From assembly GCA_003248865.1 (NCBI GenBank), contig QFPK01000015.1, positions 1 to 64,000 of the forward strand: a stretch of 64,000 nt of DNA. Direction: 5' to 3'. The translations under genes were made by a program, and so were the position numbers. The first letter of the stretch is position 1, and each line of letters opens with the position of its first letter. Origin of the DNA: Sphingomonas sp. Its GTDB lineage: Bacteria; Pseudomonadota; Alphaproteobacteria; Sphingomonadales; Sphingomonadaceae. Shown in pieces: positions 24,089 to 33,168 of the stretch. The notes under the pieces were generated by a model, which saw only the letters and a list, made by a program, of their open reading frames with translations, was not told where the DNA came from and made no database searches.

Positions 24089-25398
24089 GCCTTTCGTTGC
24101 GGCGCAGCCTCAGGCTCCGGCTCATCATCGGCTCGGCGGTGGGGGTGCTGCTGTCCACGCTGCTCGCTGCCCTGTTCATCGGCAACCTCTATCGCATCCA
24201 CACCACGGACCGCTTCGAGGCCGAACTCGATCACCATCTCGCCGAACTGATCTCCATGACCAGCGTCGATGCCTCCGGCACGCCGCAGGTCTCCCCCGGC
24301 CTGTCCGATCCGCAGTTCAACGCCGAGGGGTCCGGCCTTTACTGGCAGATGGATGCGGGCGGCGGCCGCGTCGCCCGGTCATTGTCGCTCGGGGCCCACA
24401 AGATTCAGGCTTCGCCGGGCAGCGGTTGGGAAACAGGTCAATCTGGGGATCTTTCCCTGCACCAGCGCAGTATTCGCATGACCATCGATGATCATGAACT
24501 GATCGTCACCATCGGCTCCGACAATGGACTATTGGAGGAGCAGGTCGCTCTTTTCTGGCACGATCTCGCCGTATCGATGTCACTGGTCAGCCTATTGCTG
24601 ATCGCAGGCGCTATCATCTTGGTACGCTTCGGTTTGGCACCGGTTCGACGCCTTGGAGAGGAAGTTGACCGGCTCCGGCATGCTGAGATCAAAAAGCTGG
24701 ATCCAGAAGTGCCAGCTGAGTTCGCGTCGATCGTCGAACGCCTGAATTCCCTGTTGGATAGCCAGACGCAGCTGATCACCCGCGCGCGCACTCAAGCCGG
24801 CAATCTTGCTCACAACCTGCGCACGCCGCTTGCCCTCATCACAGACGAAGCCGAACAGCTTCGCAGGGCAGGCCAGCCGGAACGCGCAGATTTCCTCCTG
24901 GAACGCTGCACGCTGATGCAGCGCCAGATAGATTATCATCTGACCCGCGCTGCTGCAGCGGGTACTCGCGGCGCGGGGACGCTGACAGAAGTTGCCCCCC
25001 TGCTCGCACAGATCGTCGACGCCATGAAGCGCCTCCACGCCGAGCGTTCCATCGTGATTGAAGTCGACCTGCCGCCAGCATTGAGACTGCCGTGCGATCC
25101 CGGCGATATGGCCGAGATTCTATCAAACCTGATCGACAATGCCTGCAAATGGGCCCGGCAACGCATACTCATAAGAGGTGGGGTGGATTACATTGAGGTC
25201 CATGATGACGGCGACGGTATTCCTTCCGCCCAGCGGGAAGCGGCCATGACGGTTGGCACAAGGCTGGACCCCAGCAAGCCCGGCACCGGCCTAGGCCTCG
25301 CAGCCACCGCCGACCTTGTTCGCAACTATGGCGGAGAACTGCTGCTGGGCGATTCAAATCTCGGCGGCCTCTCTGTGCAATTTCGATTCATTTTATAA
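24085..25398 (+). CDS. Sensor histidine kinase
   Basis: The 437-residue product has an N-terminal membrane helix (about 14-33), a periplasmic sensor region and a second helix (about 155-182). A HAMP-like linker follows, then a dimerisation/phospho-acceptor helix with His243 (NLAHNLRTPLAL) and an ATPase domain with N-box (EILSNLIDNACKWA), DDGDGIP and GTGLGLA. The NLAHNLRTPL box is closer to the PhoQ type than to the CzcS/CusS type. From roughly 24,430 to the end, codon choice becomes visibly less GC-rich than in the first third and in the regulator. That hints at a recombination junction inside the gene. Confidence 0.9.
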   Translation: MSLSLRRSLRLRLIIGSAVGVLLSTLLAALFIGNLYRIHTTDRFEAELDHHLAELISMTSVDASGTPQVSPGLSDPQFNAEGSGLYWQMDAGGGRVARSLSLGAHKIQASPGSGWETGQSGDLSLHQRSIRMTIDDHELIVTIGSDNGLLEEQVALFWHDLAVSMSLVSLLLIAGAIILVRFGLAPVRRLGEEVDRLRHAEIKKLDPEVPAEFASIVERLNSLLDSQTQLITRARTQAGNLAHNLRTPLALITDEAEQLRRAGQPERADFLLERCTLMQRQIDYHLTRAAAAGTRGAGTLTEVAPLLAQIVDAMKRLHAERSIVIEVDLPPALRLPCDPGDMAEILSNLIDNACKWARQRILIRGGVDYIEVHDDGDGIPSAQREAAMTVGTRLDPSKPGTGLGLAATADLVRNYGGELLLGDSNLGGLSVQFRFIL

Positions 25399-25896
25399 TA
25401 ATAACATACGGTTAAATTTATACATATCGTCAATTTAGTCCTGAGACGCGAAGTCGCAGGCGCATTGAGGTGTGCTGGATCATGGTCAGAGAATTGGCGG
25501 TGGAATTGTCCGATACCGTCTGCGTTCAACAGGGACAGACATCTACTCGGTGCCGCACCCTGTTTTGACGAGTAAAATGCAGATTATCGGGTTCCTGCAT
25601 GAGTCTGTTCTTCTCTTAAATGTCGTGGCCGACGGCACGTGCCTGACGCGATTGGCAACACGGTTGAAGATATCGCACTTCCGACGAATGGCCACGGAAG
25701 GGGCTTGGCGTGTGCAAAGTCTCGGGCAGCTCTAAGCACCATCGTATCGCGCGCGTTGTAGCGGAAGGGGGTGAGAGCACTTGTCGAACAAAATGTGCCC
25801 CCCATTATGCCGCCGCATTCCCGTGCTGTTCGCGGGATTTTCGCCATTTGCGAGCCCCGTTGGAACCAAATCTTCGTCCAATTACAGCGTGTTGGA
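25399..25896. other. Low-GC gap before tRNA-Arg; no recognisable gene
   Basis: About 500 bp with AT-rich beginning (tataataataacatacgg) and several short open frames on both strands, none with a recognisable family or ribosome site. Its composition and position at the 3' end of a tRNA gene suggest the scar of an integrated element. Confidence 0.4.
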
Positions 25897-25973
25897 TGGT
25901 GGTCCCGACTGGATTCGAACCAGTGGCCTACGGTTTAGGAAACCGCCGCTCTATCCTGCTGAGCTACGGGACC
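25897..25973 (-). tRNA. tRNA-Arg (CCT)
   Basis: The minus strand folds as a 77-nt tRNA. The acceptor stem is GGTCCCG / CGGGACC, the D-arm has AGCTCAGCAGGATAGAGC, and the anticodon loop TTCCTAA gives CCT. The T-arm is CTGGTTCGAATCCAG. The discriminator A is followed by a genomically encoded CCA (25897-25899). Confidence 0.95.
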
Positions 25974-26013
25974 ATGCCGCGCCCTTGGGGCATCGGCGGC
26001 CAAATCGCAAGTC

Positions 26014-26481
26014 TCAGGCGTCGGCGAGGCGGCGGGGCCGGAACGGCAAGGGGGCGATAGGTATGCCTTCGGAGATGAGATCAACCGCTTCCGCAAGGCT
26101 GGCTTCGCCATAGATGCCGCGGGGCGGAGGGACCGCCCCGGGTTTCGCCAGGTCGTCGGGCTGCTCGTCCGCGCTTTCTGCTGCCTGATGGCGGGCGCGG
26201 GCTTCGCTGGCGAAATTGCGGCCGACATAGTCGCAATTGGCTTCCACTTCCGCCCGAAGCGCTTGCAGCCGGGCGGTTTCGGCCTGCCGCTCGGCAGCAG
26301 TGACGATGCGGTTGCCTTTCGGCGAGACGGCTGGGGCCATCACCGCCTTGTCCACATCCTCCGAGCCGCACATCGGGCAGGAGACCAGGCCCCGTGCCTT
26401 CTGGGCCTCGTAATCGGCGCTGCTGTCGAACCAGGCCTCGAACACATGGGTTTCGCCACACTTCAGATCGAACACGATCAT
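26014..26481 (-). CDS. DUF1178 family protein
   Basis: The 155-residue product opens MIVFDLKCGETHVFEAWF and carries two Cys pairs (the early Cys8 and the CPMCGS knuckle), the pattern of DUF1178 proteins, which may bind zinc. The remainder is charged and low in complexity. Its start overlaps the C-N hydrolase stop (ATGA). Function is unknown; the gene is commonly found in this block with GrxC and a C-N hydrolase in alphaproteobacteria. Confidence 0.85.
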   Translation of the reverse strand: MIVFDLKCGETHVFEAWFDSSADYEAQKARGLVSCPMCGSEDVDKAVMAPAVSPKGNRIVTAAERQAETARLQALRAEVEANCDYVGRNFASEARARHQAAESADEQPDDLAKPGAVPPPRGIYGEASLAEAVDLISEGIPIAPLPFRPRRLADA

Positions 26482-27323
26482 CGGGCGTCCGCCACCTGCG
26501 CTTCGCCGAGCGGACGGGCGTGGACGAGGTTGGGGATGCGGGCGCGGGCGTCGGCCACTTCGCCAAGATCGATGTCCACCGTTGCGATGCCCGGTTCGGT
26601 GCCCATGTCCAGCAGCACGCGTCCCCAGGGGCTGATGACGAGGGAATGGCCGTAGGTTTCCCGGCCGTCTTCATGCTGACCGGTTTGCGCGGCCGCGACG
26701 ATGAAAGCGCCGGTTTCGATGGCGCGGGCGCGCAGCAGGATATGCCAGTGCGCTTCGCCGGTGGGGACCGTGAAGGCCGCCGGTTGCGCGATGACCTGGG
26801 CGCCGGCCAGCGCCAGCGCGTTGTGCAACTGGGGGAAGCGCACATCGTAGCAGATGGTGAGGCCGAGGCGGCCCCAGCCGAGATCTGCGAGCTGGACCTG
26901 CTGGCCCGATAGGAAGCTGGCGGATTCGCGATAGCGATCCCCGTTCGGAAGATCGACGTCGAACAGGTGCATCTTGTCGTAGCGGGCGGCGATATGGCCA
27001 TCGGCGGCGATCAGGAAGCTGCGATTGGCCAGACGCCCCTCTGGTGACGCATCCGCATCCCGGATGGCCAGCGAGCCGACGGCAACGGGAATGCCGTGAC
27101 GGCGTGCGACGGCTGCCAGTGCGTTCAGCGAGGGATCGTCTGCCTCGGTGCTGGCGGCGGCGATCAGGCGCTTGGTGTTGCGATCCAGCAGGCCCGACAT
27201 CTCCGGCGTGAAGATGATCTCCGCACCTTCTGCCGCCAGCCGTTCGGCCGCCTCCGCCAGATCGGCTGCGTTGCGCTCTGGACTGAGGCCGGTGTTTGTC
27301 TGGATCAGACCGAGTTTCGTCAT
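26478..27323 (-). CDS. Carbon-nitrogen hydrolase (nitrilase superfamily)
   Basis: The 281-residue cytoplasmic enzyme has the Glu-Lys-Cys triad of the nitrilase fold: Glu41 (FTPEMSG), Lys117 (RYDKMHLFD) and Cys158 (LTICYDVRFP). The short HLFDVD motif after Lys resembles NIT1/omega-amidase-like deaminated-glutathione amidases, so amide repair of glutathione or 2-oxo-acid amides is plausible. The neighbouring glutaredoxin gene, overlapping by ATGA, supports a glutathione connection. The exact substrate is inferred. Confidence 0.88.
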   Translation of the reverse strand: MTKLGLIQTNTGLSPERNAADLAEAAERLAAEGAEIIFTPEMSGLLDRNTKRLIAAASTEADDPSLNALAAVARRHGIPVAVGSLAIRDADASPEGRLANRSFLIAADGHIAARYDKMHLFDVDLPNGDRYRESASFLSGQQVQLADLGWGRLGLTICYDVRFPQLHNALALAGAQVIAQPAAFTVPTGEAHWHILLRARAIETGAFIVAAAQTGQHEDGRETYGHSLVISPWGRVLLDMGTEPGIATVDIDLGEVADARARIPNLVHARPLGEAQVADAR

Positions 27324-27577
27324 GCCGCCAGCAACGGATCCAGCCCGCCAGCGCGATCCAGCTCGGCCAGATCGTCGGAGCCGCCGATATGGCGGCCATC
27401 GATGAACACCTGCGGCACGGTGGTGCGGCCATTGGCGCGCTCGATCATCTCGGCCCGTTTGGGGCCGCCCATGCTGATATCATATTCCTCATAGTCGACA
27501 CCCTTCGATGCCAGCAGCGACTTGGCGCGCGTGCAATAGGGGCAGAGGAATTTCGTGTAGATTTCAACCTTGGCCAT
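27320..27577 (-). CDS. grxC: Glutaredoxin 3-type thiol oxidoreductase
   Basis: The 85-residue protein has the glutaredoxin fold with the dithiol site Cys12-Pro-Tyr-Cys15 (KFLCPYCTRAK), TVPQVFIDGRHIGGSDDL with the cis-Pro, and the terminal helix. It reduces disulfides with glutathione. The ATG at 27577 is chosen because the fold starts there; a longer frame upstream overlaps comF. The gene overlaps the comF stop by 14 nt and the next gene by 4 nt. Confidence 0.92.
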   Translation of the reverse strand: MAKVEIYTKFLCPYCTRAKSLLASKGVDYEEYDISMGGPKRAEMIERANGRTTVPQVFIDGRHIGGSDDLAELDRAGGLDPLLAA

Positions 27578-28367
27578 GATCGTCCTGTCTCGATACGCCT
27601 TCAACATATGGAGCGGTATCGGTTGCCGCAACCCGCGCATGGACCAGCACCGACACCCGCGCGGCCCCGGCGCGCTTCAGGACGCCGGCAGCGGCCGACG
27701 CCGTGGCGCCGCTCGTCATCACATCGTCCACCAGCACCACCTCCCGGCCGGCGATGCGGGCCCTGGCATTTTCACCGGCGCGGAAGGCGCCTTCGGCATT
27801 GCGCCTGCGCTGGCTGCGGCTGAGCCCTTTCGTGCGCGGCGTGGCCTTCACGCGCAGCAGCAGATCGGGATCGAACGGTGCGCCGGCCGTCCGGGCGATG
27901 GCGCGCGCCAGCCAGAGCGCCTGATTATAGCCGCGTGACGCCAGCCGCCAGCGGTGCAGCGGCACGGGGCAGACCAGCGTGTCCGGCCCAACCCAGCCGG
28001 GCGCCGCGCGCAGCATCGCCGCCGCCATGGGGACGGCATAGGCCTCCCGCCCATTCTTGAACGCCAGCACCAGCTGCCGCGCGGGGCCGTCATAGAGATA
28101 GGGCGCCGCCGTGCGATCAAAGCGGGGCGGCTGGTTCAGGCAGCCAAGGCAATGGCTTTCCGCCTGCCACGCGAGCGGCAGCGGAACAGCGCACTGGACG
28201 CAGCGGGCGCCATCTATGGGCTTCAGCGCGCCATAGCATTCGGCGCAGAAGCTGAGCGGCGTGGCCACCGGGGCCTTGCAGGCCATGCAGGCCGGCGGCA
28301 TCAGCAGATCGAACAGCGCGCGCGAAGCCGTGCGCGCGGAACTTAAGGTCAGACTGTCGGTCGCCAT
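27564..28367 (-). CDS. ComF family phosphoribosyltransferase-like protein
   Basis: The 267-residue product has an N-terminal zinc-ribbon (CMACKAPV, CAEC, then CVQC and CLGC) and a type I phosphoribosyltransferase domain with the PRPP loop VVLVDDVMTSGATA. ComF proteins act in DNA uptake in Gram-positive bacteria and in Haemophilus-type competence; in alphaproteobacteria the role is unclear. ATGs at 28367 and 28385 are both possible starts. The gene diverges from a methyltransferase gene by about 35 bp. Confidence 0.88.
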   Translation of the reverse strand: MATDSLTLSSARTASRALFDLLMPPACMACKAPVATPLSFCAECYGALKPIDGARCVQCAVPLPLAWQAESHCLGCLNQPPRFDRTAAPYLYDGPARQLVLAFKNGREAYAVPMAAAMLRAAPGWVGPDTLVCPVPLHRWRLASRGYNQALWLARAIARTAGAPFDPDLLLRVKATPRTKGLSRSQRRRNAEGAFRAGENARARIAGREVVLVDDVMTSGATASAAAGVLKRAGAARVSVLVHARVAATDTAPYVEGVSRQDDHGQG

Positions 28368-28402
28368 CGGCCGGCATTCTAGCATGACGGGATTGGTGCG
28401 CC

Positions 28403-29164
28403 ATGGCTGAGAACGGGCCATTCGACAGGGTTGCGCGGCGGCGCGCGCGGGACCGGGCCGCCGAGCTGATCGCCGGGCGCGACCAGATGCTGTGGCATGT
28501 GGCCGACGAACTGGCCGAACGGCGCCAACTGCTGGGCGCGGCGCCCGACGGCTCCGAATTGTGGATCGGGTTGATGCTGTCGCCGCCCGGTGTGGAAGGA
28601 CTCGATCCCTCACCCCGCCTTGCGAAAGCCCATGGCGGGCTGACCGGCGACGAAGACCAGCGCCACTTCGCCGACGGCCGCTTCGCCCGCATCACCGCCT
28701 TCATGACGCTGCACGGCGTGAATGACTTGCCCGGCGCCCTGCTGCTGTGCCGCCGCGCCCTGATGTCGGGCGGACGCTTCCAGGCGGCCTTCCCCGCCGG
28801 ATTCTCGCTGGGCGCCGTGCGCGAAGCCTTTCTGGAGGCTGACGTCAGCGCCGGTGGCGGCGTCTCCGCACGAGTCGGGCCGACAGTGGACCCCGCCGAA
28901 GCCGCCGGACTGCTGCAACGCGCCGGATTCCTGGACCCGGTGGCCGAAGTGGACACGCTGACCCTGCGCTACCGTTCACTCGCCGATCTGGCGCGAGACG
29001 TGCGCGCGCACGGCGACAGCGGCTGGCTGGCAACCCGGGCGCGCGGGCTGACCACACCCCGGCGCTGGGCCGCCGCCGAGGCCGCGTTCGCGCGCGAGGC
29101 GGCCGAGGATGGGCGCGTGAGCGTGGAGGTGCAGATTCTGTATCTGTCAGCGAAGGCACCTTGA
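28403..29164 (+). CDS. SAM-dependent methyltransferase-like protein (BioC/NDUFAF5-like)
   Basis: The 253-residue product opens PFDRVARRRARDRAAELIAG and follows the layout of alphaproteobacterial class I methyltransferases related to the complex I factor NDUFAF5. The helix DQMLWHVADELAERRQLLG is followed by a strand and AFMTLHGVNDLPGALLLCRR. The classical glycine-rich SAM loop is weak, so activity is uncertain. It faces away from comF, a frequent pairing in this class. Confidence 0.7.
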   Translation: MAENGPFDRVARRRARDRAAELIAGRDQMLWHVADELAERRQLLGAAPDGSELWIGLMLSPPGVEGLDPSPRLAKAHGGLTGDEDQRHFADGRFARITAFMTLHGVNDLPGALLLCRRALMSGGRFQAAFPAGFSLGAVREAFLEADVSAGGGVSARVGPTVDPAEAAGLLQRAGFLDPVAEVDTLTLRYRSLADLARDVRAHGDSGWLATRARGLTTPRRWAAAEAAFAREAAEDGRVSVEVQILYLSAKAP

Positions 29165-29180
29165 GAGAGGTGGGAGGAGG

Positions 29181-29403
29181 TTTGCCTCCGGCGGGCAGGG
29201 AAATGATTTCCCTGCACCCTCTACATTGGCACCGCGCGCTACTTCGATGTAGTGCGCGTGGCATGGTTTGATTGCCTGCGGCGCTGGAACTTGCTGGCGC
29301 CGTAAGCAGTAAACCCGCCCGTCAGCACAACCTCGCCGAATGACCTGCTCATGTGGGTGCAGGGAGCACGGCTCCCTGCCGGGGTGAAGGGGCAGAGCCC
29401 CTT
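29181..29403 (-). repeat. ~223-bp structured intergenic repeat, copy A (inverted)
   Basis: This copy is 223 bp. Read on the minus strand it aligns end to end with copies B (57476-57700) and C (60569-60790). Its hairpins are aaggggc-tct-gcccctt (29387-29403), gcagggagc-cgt-gctccctgc, an imperfect tgcttacggcgc/gcgccgcaggca stem, and gcagggaaa-tca-tttccctgc. It fills the gap between converging genes, 16 bp from the methyltransferase stop and 11 bp from the hydrolase stop. No coding capacity was recognised. Confidence 0.85.
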
Positions 29404-29414
29404 CTTTCAGCTCA

Positions 29415-30275
29415 TCAACCCAGCGCGGCGATGTAAGGCCGGACCAGATCGGGATGGGTGACGGGCAGGAAGTGACCGGTTCCGGGAAAGCGTCTTACGA
29501 TTGCTGCCGGTTTGCGGGCCTGGACCAGCGCTTCCTCTTCCGGGGGCACAGTGCTGTTCTCTCCGGCGGCGAGGAAGGTGAAGGGGAAATCGGCGCGGGC
29601 GAGGCTGTCTTCGAAGGTGGCGGTGACGCCCCGGAAGCTGGTGGCTTCCCAGCCCGGCGTGCAGGCGAGGCGGACGCCGTCTCCGTCTGGCAGGAGGCCG
29701 CCATCGAGATAATCGTCCAGCGCGCGGTCCGGCCAGCCGGCGAAGACGCCCCGGTTGCGATAGCCGGTGCGGACGGCGGCGCGGCTGGGAAAGTGATCGC
29801 GCCGGCGTTCGGCCTGCGTGGCCATATGGTTTTCGGCTTGCCGGCCGGCGTCGCGGGCTGAGCGGTAGGCCGCCGCCTGGGTGAAGGGGATGAACGGCGG
29901 GTCGATCAGGCAGGCCGAGGTGGCGAGGCCGGGGTGATCGGCGGCGGCTTCGAAGGACACGGTGGCGCCGAAGCTGTGCCCGGCGAGCCGGACGGGGCCG
30001 CCGCCCAACGCCTGGATCAGATGAAACAGATCCTGCCGATAGAGCTTCCAGTCTGTGGGGATCTGGCCCGGGGTGGCTTCGAGTTCGGTTCGGCCATGGC
30101 CGCGGGCATCATAGGCGATGATGCGAAAGCGGTCTGCCAGGGGCTCCAGCAGTTCAGAATAGACCCGCGCGCACATGCCGGTGGCGTGGGTGAAGACCAG
30201 CAGCGGGCCTTCGCCCCATTCCAGCGCGAAGATGCGGCCGCCCGGGACTTCGATATAGGATTCGCGCGCTGTCAT
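29415..30275 (-). CDS. Alpha/beta-hydrolase fold protein
   Basis: The 286-residue product has the alpha/beta-hydrolase core: an oxyanion segment (VFTHATGMCARVY), a nucleophile elbow GHSFGATVS, an acidic residue late in the fold (FTFLAAGENS) and the catalytic His in FPGTGHFLPVTHP. The start overlaps potA by ATGA, so it is the last gene of the polyamine-import operon. Its substrate is unknown; esterases and epoxide-hydrolase-like proteins share this pattern. Confidence 0.85.
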   Translation of the reverse strand: MTARESYIEVPGGRIFALEWGEGPLLVFTHATGMCARVYSELLEPLADRFRIIAYDARGHGRTELEATPGQIPTDWKLYRQDLFHLIQALGGGPVRLAGHSFGATVSFEAAADHPGLATSACLIDPPFIPFTQAAAYRSARDAGRQAENHMATQAERRRDHFPSRAAVRTGYRNRGVFAGWPDRALDDYLDGGLLPDGDGVRLACTPGWEATSFRGVTATFEDSLARADFPFTFLAAGENSTVPPEEEALVQARKPAAIVRRFPGTGHFLPVTHPDLVRPYIAALG

Positions 30276-31432
30276 GAGAGGAGGACATGCGCTCCTTCGG
30301 CGTGCCAGCCGAGCCAGACGTCCTCGTCCCAGCTGAAATCCTCCTGATCCCAGCGGGTGAGGTTGGGGCGGATCACGCGCACGCGCTTTCCGCCTTCCAG
30401 CTTCACGTCATAGACGGATTCGGAGCCGAGATAGGCGATGTCCATGATCCGGCCCTTCACCACATTATGGCCCGGCGGTGTCCCCTCCATGGTGGGAGGG
30501 CCTTCCCCGTTGGCGCGCTTGTGGAGTTCCACCTTTTCGGGACGCAGGGCGAGCCAGATCTGCACCGTTTCCGATGCCCCGGTGCCATGATCGAGCCAGG
30601 CCTTGATGCCGATTTCGGGCAGGTCGATGACGGCATGGTCGCTGTCATCCTCTTCCACCCGGCCTTCGAACAGGTTCACGCTGCCGATGAAGTCGGCGAC
30701 CAGGCGGGTGGCGGGGAATTCATAGAGGTCGGCCGGGGTCGCCACCTGCATGAGCGAGCCCTTGTTCATGACGGCACAGCGGCTGGCGAGCGCGAGCGCC
30801 TCATCCTGATCGTGGGTGACCATTACGAAGGTGATGCCGAGCCTGTCCTGCAGGTCGGACATCTCGAAGCGCAGTTCTTCGCGCAGCTTGGCGTCGAGCG
30901 CGGACAGCGGCTCATCCAGCAGCAGCACGCGCGGACGCTTCACGATGGCGCGGGCGAGCGCGACGCGCTGCCGCTGGCCGCCCGAAAGCTGGTCGGGCAT
31001 GCGGTCGCCATAGCCGGCGAGCTGGACGAGGGCGAGCGCGGCTTCGGCGCGCTCCCGGCGCTCGACGGCGGGCACGCCCTCCATCTTCAGGCCATATTCG
31101 ATGTTCTTCAGCACCGAGAGGTGGGGGAAGACGGCGTAGCTCTGGAACACCATGTTCACGGGCCGCTTGTTGGGCGGCACCTTCGTGACATCCTGGCCAT
31201 CGATCAGGATCTGGCCGGAGGAGGGGTTTTCGAAGCCCGCCAACATGCGGAGCAGCGTGGTCTTGCCGCAGCCCGAGGGGCCGAGGAGGGCGAAGAACTC
31301 CCCCTCCCCGATGCTGAGCGAGACGTTGTCCACCGCGGTCACCGGCCCGAAGCGCTTGGTGATGTTGCGGAATTCGATGATGGTTCGTTTGGGATTCGGG
31401 CCAGAATTCTGGGCGGGGGCCGGATCTGTCAT
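30272..31432 (-). CDS. potA: Spermidine/putrescine-type ABC transporter ATPase
   Basis: The 386-residue ATPase has Walker A (GPSGCGKTTLLRM), Q-loop, signature LSGGQRQRVALARA, Walker B (RVLLLDEPLSALD) and the switch His in VTHDQDEA. A C-terminal TOBE regulatory domain (about 280-386) is typical of PotA/PotG. It energises uptake through the two permeases encoded immediately upstream, with the start overlapping the stop of the preceding permease. The polyamine assignment rests on the whole operon. Confidence 0.9.
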   Translation of the reverse strand: MTDPAPAQNSGPNPKRTIIEFRNITKRFGPVTAVDNVSLSIGEGEFFALLGPSGCGKTTLLRMLAGFENPSSGQILIDGQDVTKVPPNKRPVNMVFQSYAVFPHLSVLKNIEYGLKMEGVPAVERRERAEAALALVQLAGYGDRMPDQLSGGQRQRVALARAIVKRPRVLLLDEPLSALDAKLREELRFEMSDLQDRLGITFVMVTHDQDEALALASRCAVMNKGSLMQVATPADLYEFPATRLVADFIGSVNLFEGRVEEDDSDHAVIDLPEIGIKAWLDHGTGASETVQIWLALRPEKVELHKRANGEGPPTMEGTPPGHNVVKGRIMDIAYLGSESVYDVKLEGGKRVRVIRPNLTRWDQEDFSWDEDVWLGWHAEGAHVLLS

Positions 31433-32265
31433 CAGCTGGTCTTTTCGGCTTCCGCCCGGGCCTGAAGCCTAAGCGCGATGAAGGTAAGGACGACGGTGAA
31501 CAGAAGGAGCAGCGTGGAGATGGCGTTGACCTTCGGCGTCACCGAGAAGCGCACCATCGAATAGACCTTCACGGGGAAGGTGACGGTGTCCGGGCCGGCC
31601 GTGAAGAAGGTGATGACGAAATCATCCAGGCTGAGCGTGAAGGCCAGAAGCGCGCCCGCCAGCAGGGCCGGGCGCAGGTGCGGGATCACCACATCCCACA
31701 GGGCGCGCCAGTCGCTGGCGCCGAGATCGCGCGCGGCTTCTTCCTGCGAGCGATCGAAGCTGTGCAGCCGGGCCCGGACGACGACGGCGACGAAGGGGAA
31801 GCTGAAGGCGACATGGGCGATGACGATGGCGCCTAGAGACAGCGGCCACGGCAGCCCAGAGGGCCAGGGCATGACGCGGGCAAAGAAGATCAGCATGGCG
31901 ACGCCCATGCAGATTTCCGGCACCACGATGGGCAGCGAGAAGGCGCCATCCACCAGCGGCTTGCCCGGGAAGCGGAAGCGCCACAGCGCGATGGCGGCGA
32001 GCGTGCCGAGGACCAGGCTGAGGACCGTGGACAGGGCCGCGATGGTGAGCGAGTTGAGGAGCGACTGCACCAGTTCGCTGTCTTCGAACACCTTCACATA
32101 CCAATCGAAGGTGAAGCCCTGCCATTTGGTGGTGCGGCGGCTGTCGTTGAAGCTCATCACCACCAGCACGACGAGCGGCGCATAGAGGAAGATGCCGACC
32201 AGCAGCATCCAGAGCCGGAGCGGCCAGCGCCGGGCATAATCGAGGAGGCCGGGCTTCTCCCTCAT
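31432..32265 (-). CDS. Polyamine ABC transporter permease (PotC/PotI-like)
   Basis: The 277-residue product has six membrane helices and the inner-membrane permease EAA motif (EEAARDLGASDWRALWDVVIPHLRPAL, around residue 180) that docks on the ATPase. The opening YAPLVVLVVMSFNDSR is characteristic of PotC/PotI. It forms a heterodimer with the adjacent PotB/PotH-like permease. Its start overlaps that gene's stop by 4 nt. Confidence 0.88.
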   Translation of the reverse strand: MREKPGLLDYARRWPLRLWMLLVGIFLYAPLVVLVVMSFNDSRRTTKWQGFTFDWYVKVFEDSELVQSLLNSLTIAALSTVLSLVLGTLAAIALWRFRFPGKPLVDGAFSLPIVVPEICMGVAMLIFFARVMPWPSGLPWPLSLGAIVIAHVAFSFPFVAVVVRARLHSFDRSQEEAARDLGASDWRALWDVVIPHLRPALLAGALLAFTLSLDDFVITFFTAGPDTVTFPVKVYSMVRFSVTPKVNAISTLLLLFTVVLTFIALRLQARAEAEKTS

Positions 32266-33131
32266 TCCGGCCTTTCCCGACGCTTCAGCAACGACTGCAG
32301 GGCGATCCCGAACAGGGTGAGATACATCAGCATGAAGGCCAGCGCGGCGCCGAAGGGCCAGTCATTGGCGCGCTTGAACTGACGCTCGATCACGTTCGCG
32401 ATCATCTGGCTGTCCGGCCCACCCAGCAGATCTGGCTGGAGATAGCTGCCCAGCACCGGAATGAAGGTGAGGAGGACAGCGGAAATGATGCCGGGCGCCG
32501 CCAGCGGCAGCACGATGTTCCAGATGGTGCGCAGATGCCCTGCGCCCAGATCGAAGCTCGCCTCCAGCAGGGAGCGGTCCAGCCGGTCCAGCGCGGCGTA
32601 GAGCGGCAGCACGGTGAAGGGCAGATGGACATAGACGAGGCCCACCATCACCGCGAAATTGTTGTTCATCAGGCTGAGGCGTTCGAACCCGGCCCAGCCG
32701 AAGGCGAGTTCAAGCCCGGAGTTGAGCAGCCCTTCGTCGCGCAGGATGGCGATGAGGGCATAGGTGCGGATCAGCAGATTGGTCCAGAAGGGCAGCATCA
32801 CGCCGATCAGCAGCCAGGTCTTCAGGTTCGGCGGGGCGAAGCTGATCGCGAGCGCAACGGGGAAACCGACGATCAGGCAGATGAGGGTGGCGAGCGCCGC
32901 AAAAGCGAGCGATTTCATCAGGATGCCGAGATAGAGCGGCTCCAGCGCGCGGGCATAGTTGGCGAAGGTGCCCGAAATTTCGATATCGGCGATGCCGCTG
33001 TTGGTGCCGAAGCTGTAACCCCAGACCACCGCCATCGGCACCGCGAAGAATATCAGGAACCAGCCGAGCGGCGGCCCTAGCAGGGCAGCGAAACCCGTTC
33101 TGGCGCGGCGCCAATCGACCCCCTCGCTCAT
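32262..33131 (-). CDS. Polyamine ABC transporter permease (PotB/PotH-like)
   Basis: The 289-residue product is a six-helix ABC permease with an N-terminal first helix (WFLIFFAVPMAVVWGYSF), the EAA loop near residue 200 (EASFDLGAGHLRTIWNIVLPLAAPG) and the following FIPVLGSYLQPDLLGG segment seen in PotB/PotH. It lies downstream of the substrate-binding protein gene by 37 bp. Confidence 0.88.
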   Translation of the reverse strand: MSEGVDWRRARTGFAALLGPPLGWFLIFFAVPMAVVWGYSFGTNSGIADIEISGTFANYARALEPLYLGILMKSLAFAALATLICLIVGFPVALAISFAPPNLKTWLLIGVMLPFWTNLLIRTYALIAILRDEGLLNSGLELAFGWAGFERLSLMNNNFAVMVGLVYVHLPFTVLPLYAALDRLDRSLLEASFDLGAGHLRTIWNIVLPLAAPGIISAVLLTFIPVLGSYLQPDLLGGPDSQMIANVIERQFKRANDWPFGAALAFMLMYLTLFGIALQSLLKRRERPE

Positions 33132-33168
33132 GCCCCCTTACCCTTGCTCATTCCCCCGGGCTTTGGTG

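Noticed and set aside
25472..25847. Small genes on either strand before tRNA-Arg
   Set aside because: The two open frames overlap antisense to each other, lack ribosome sites and resemble no family; I treat the stretch as non-coding.
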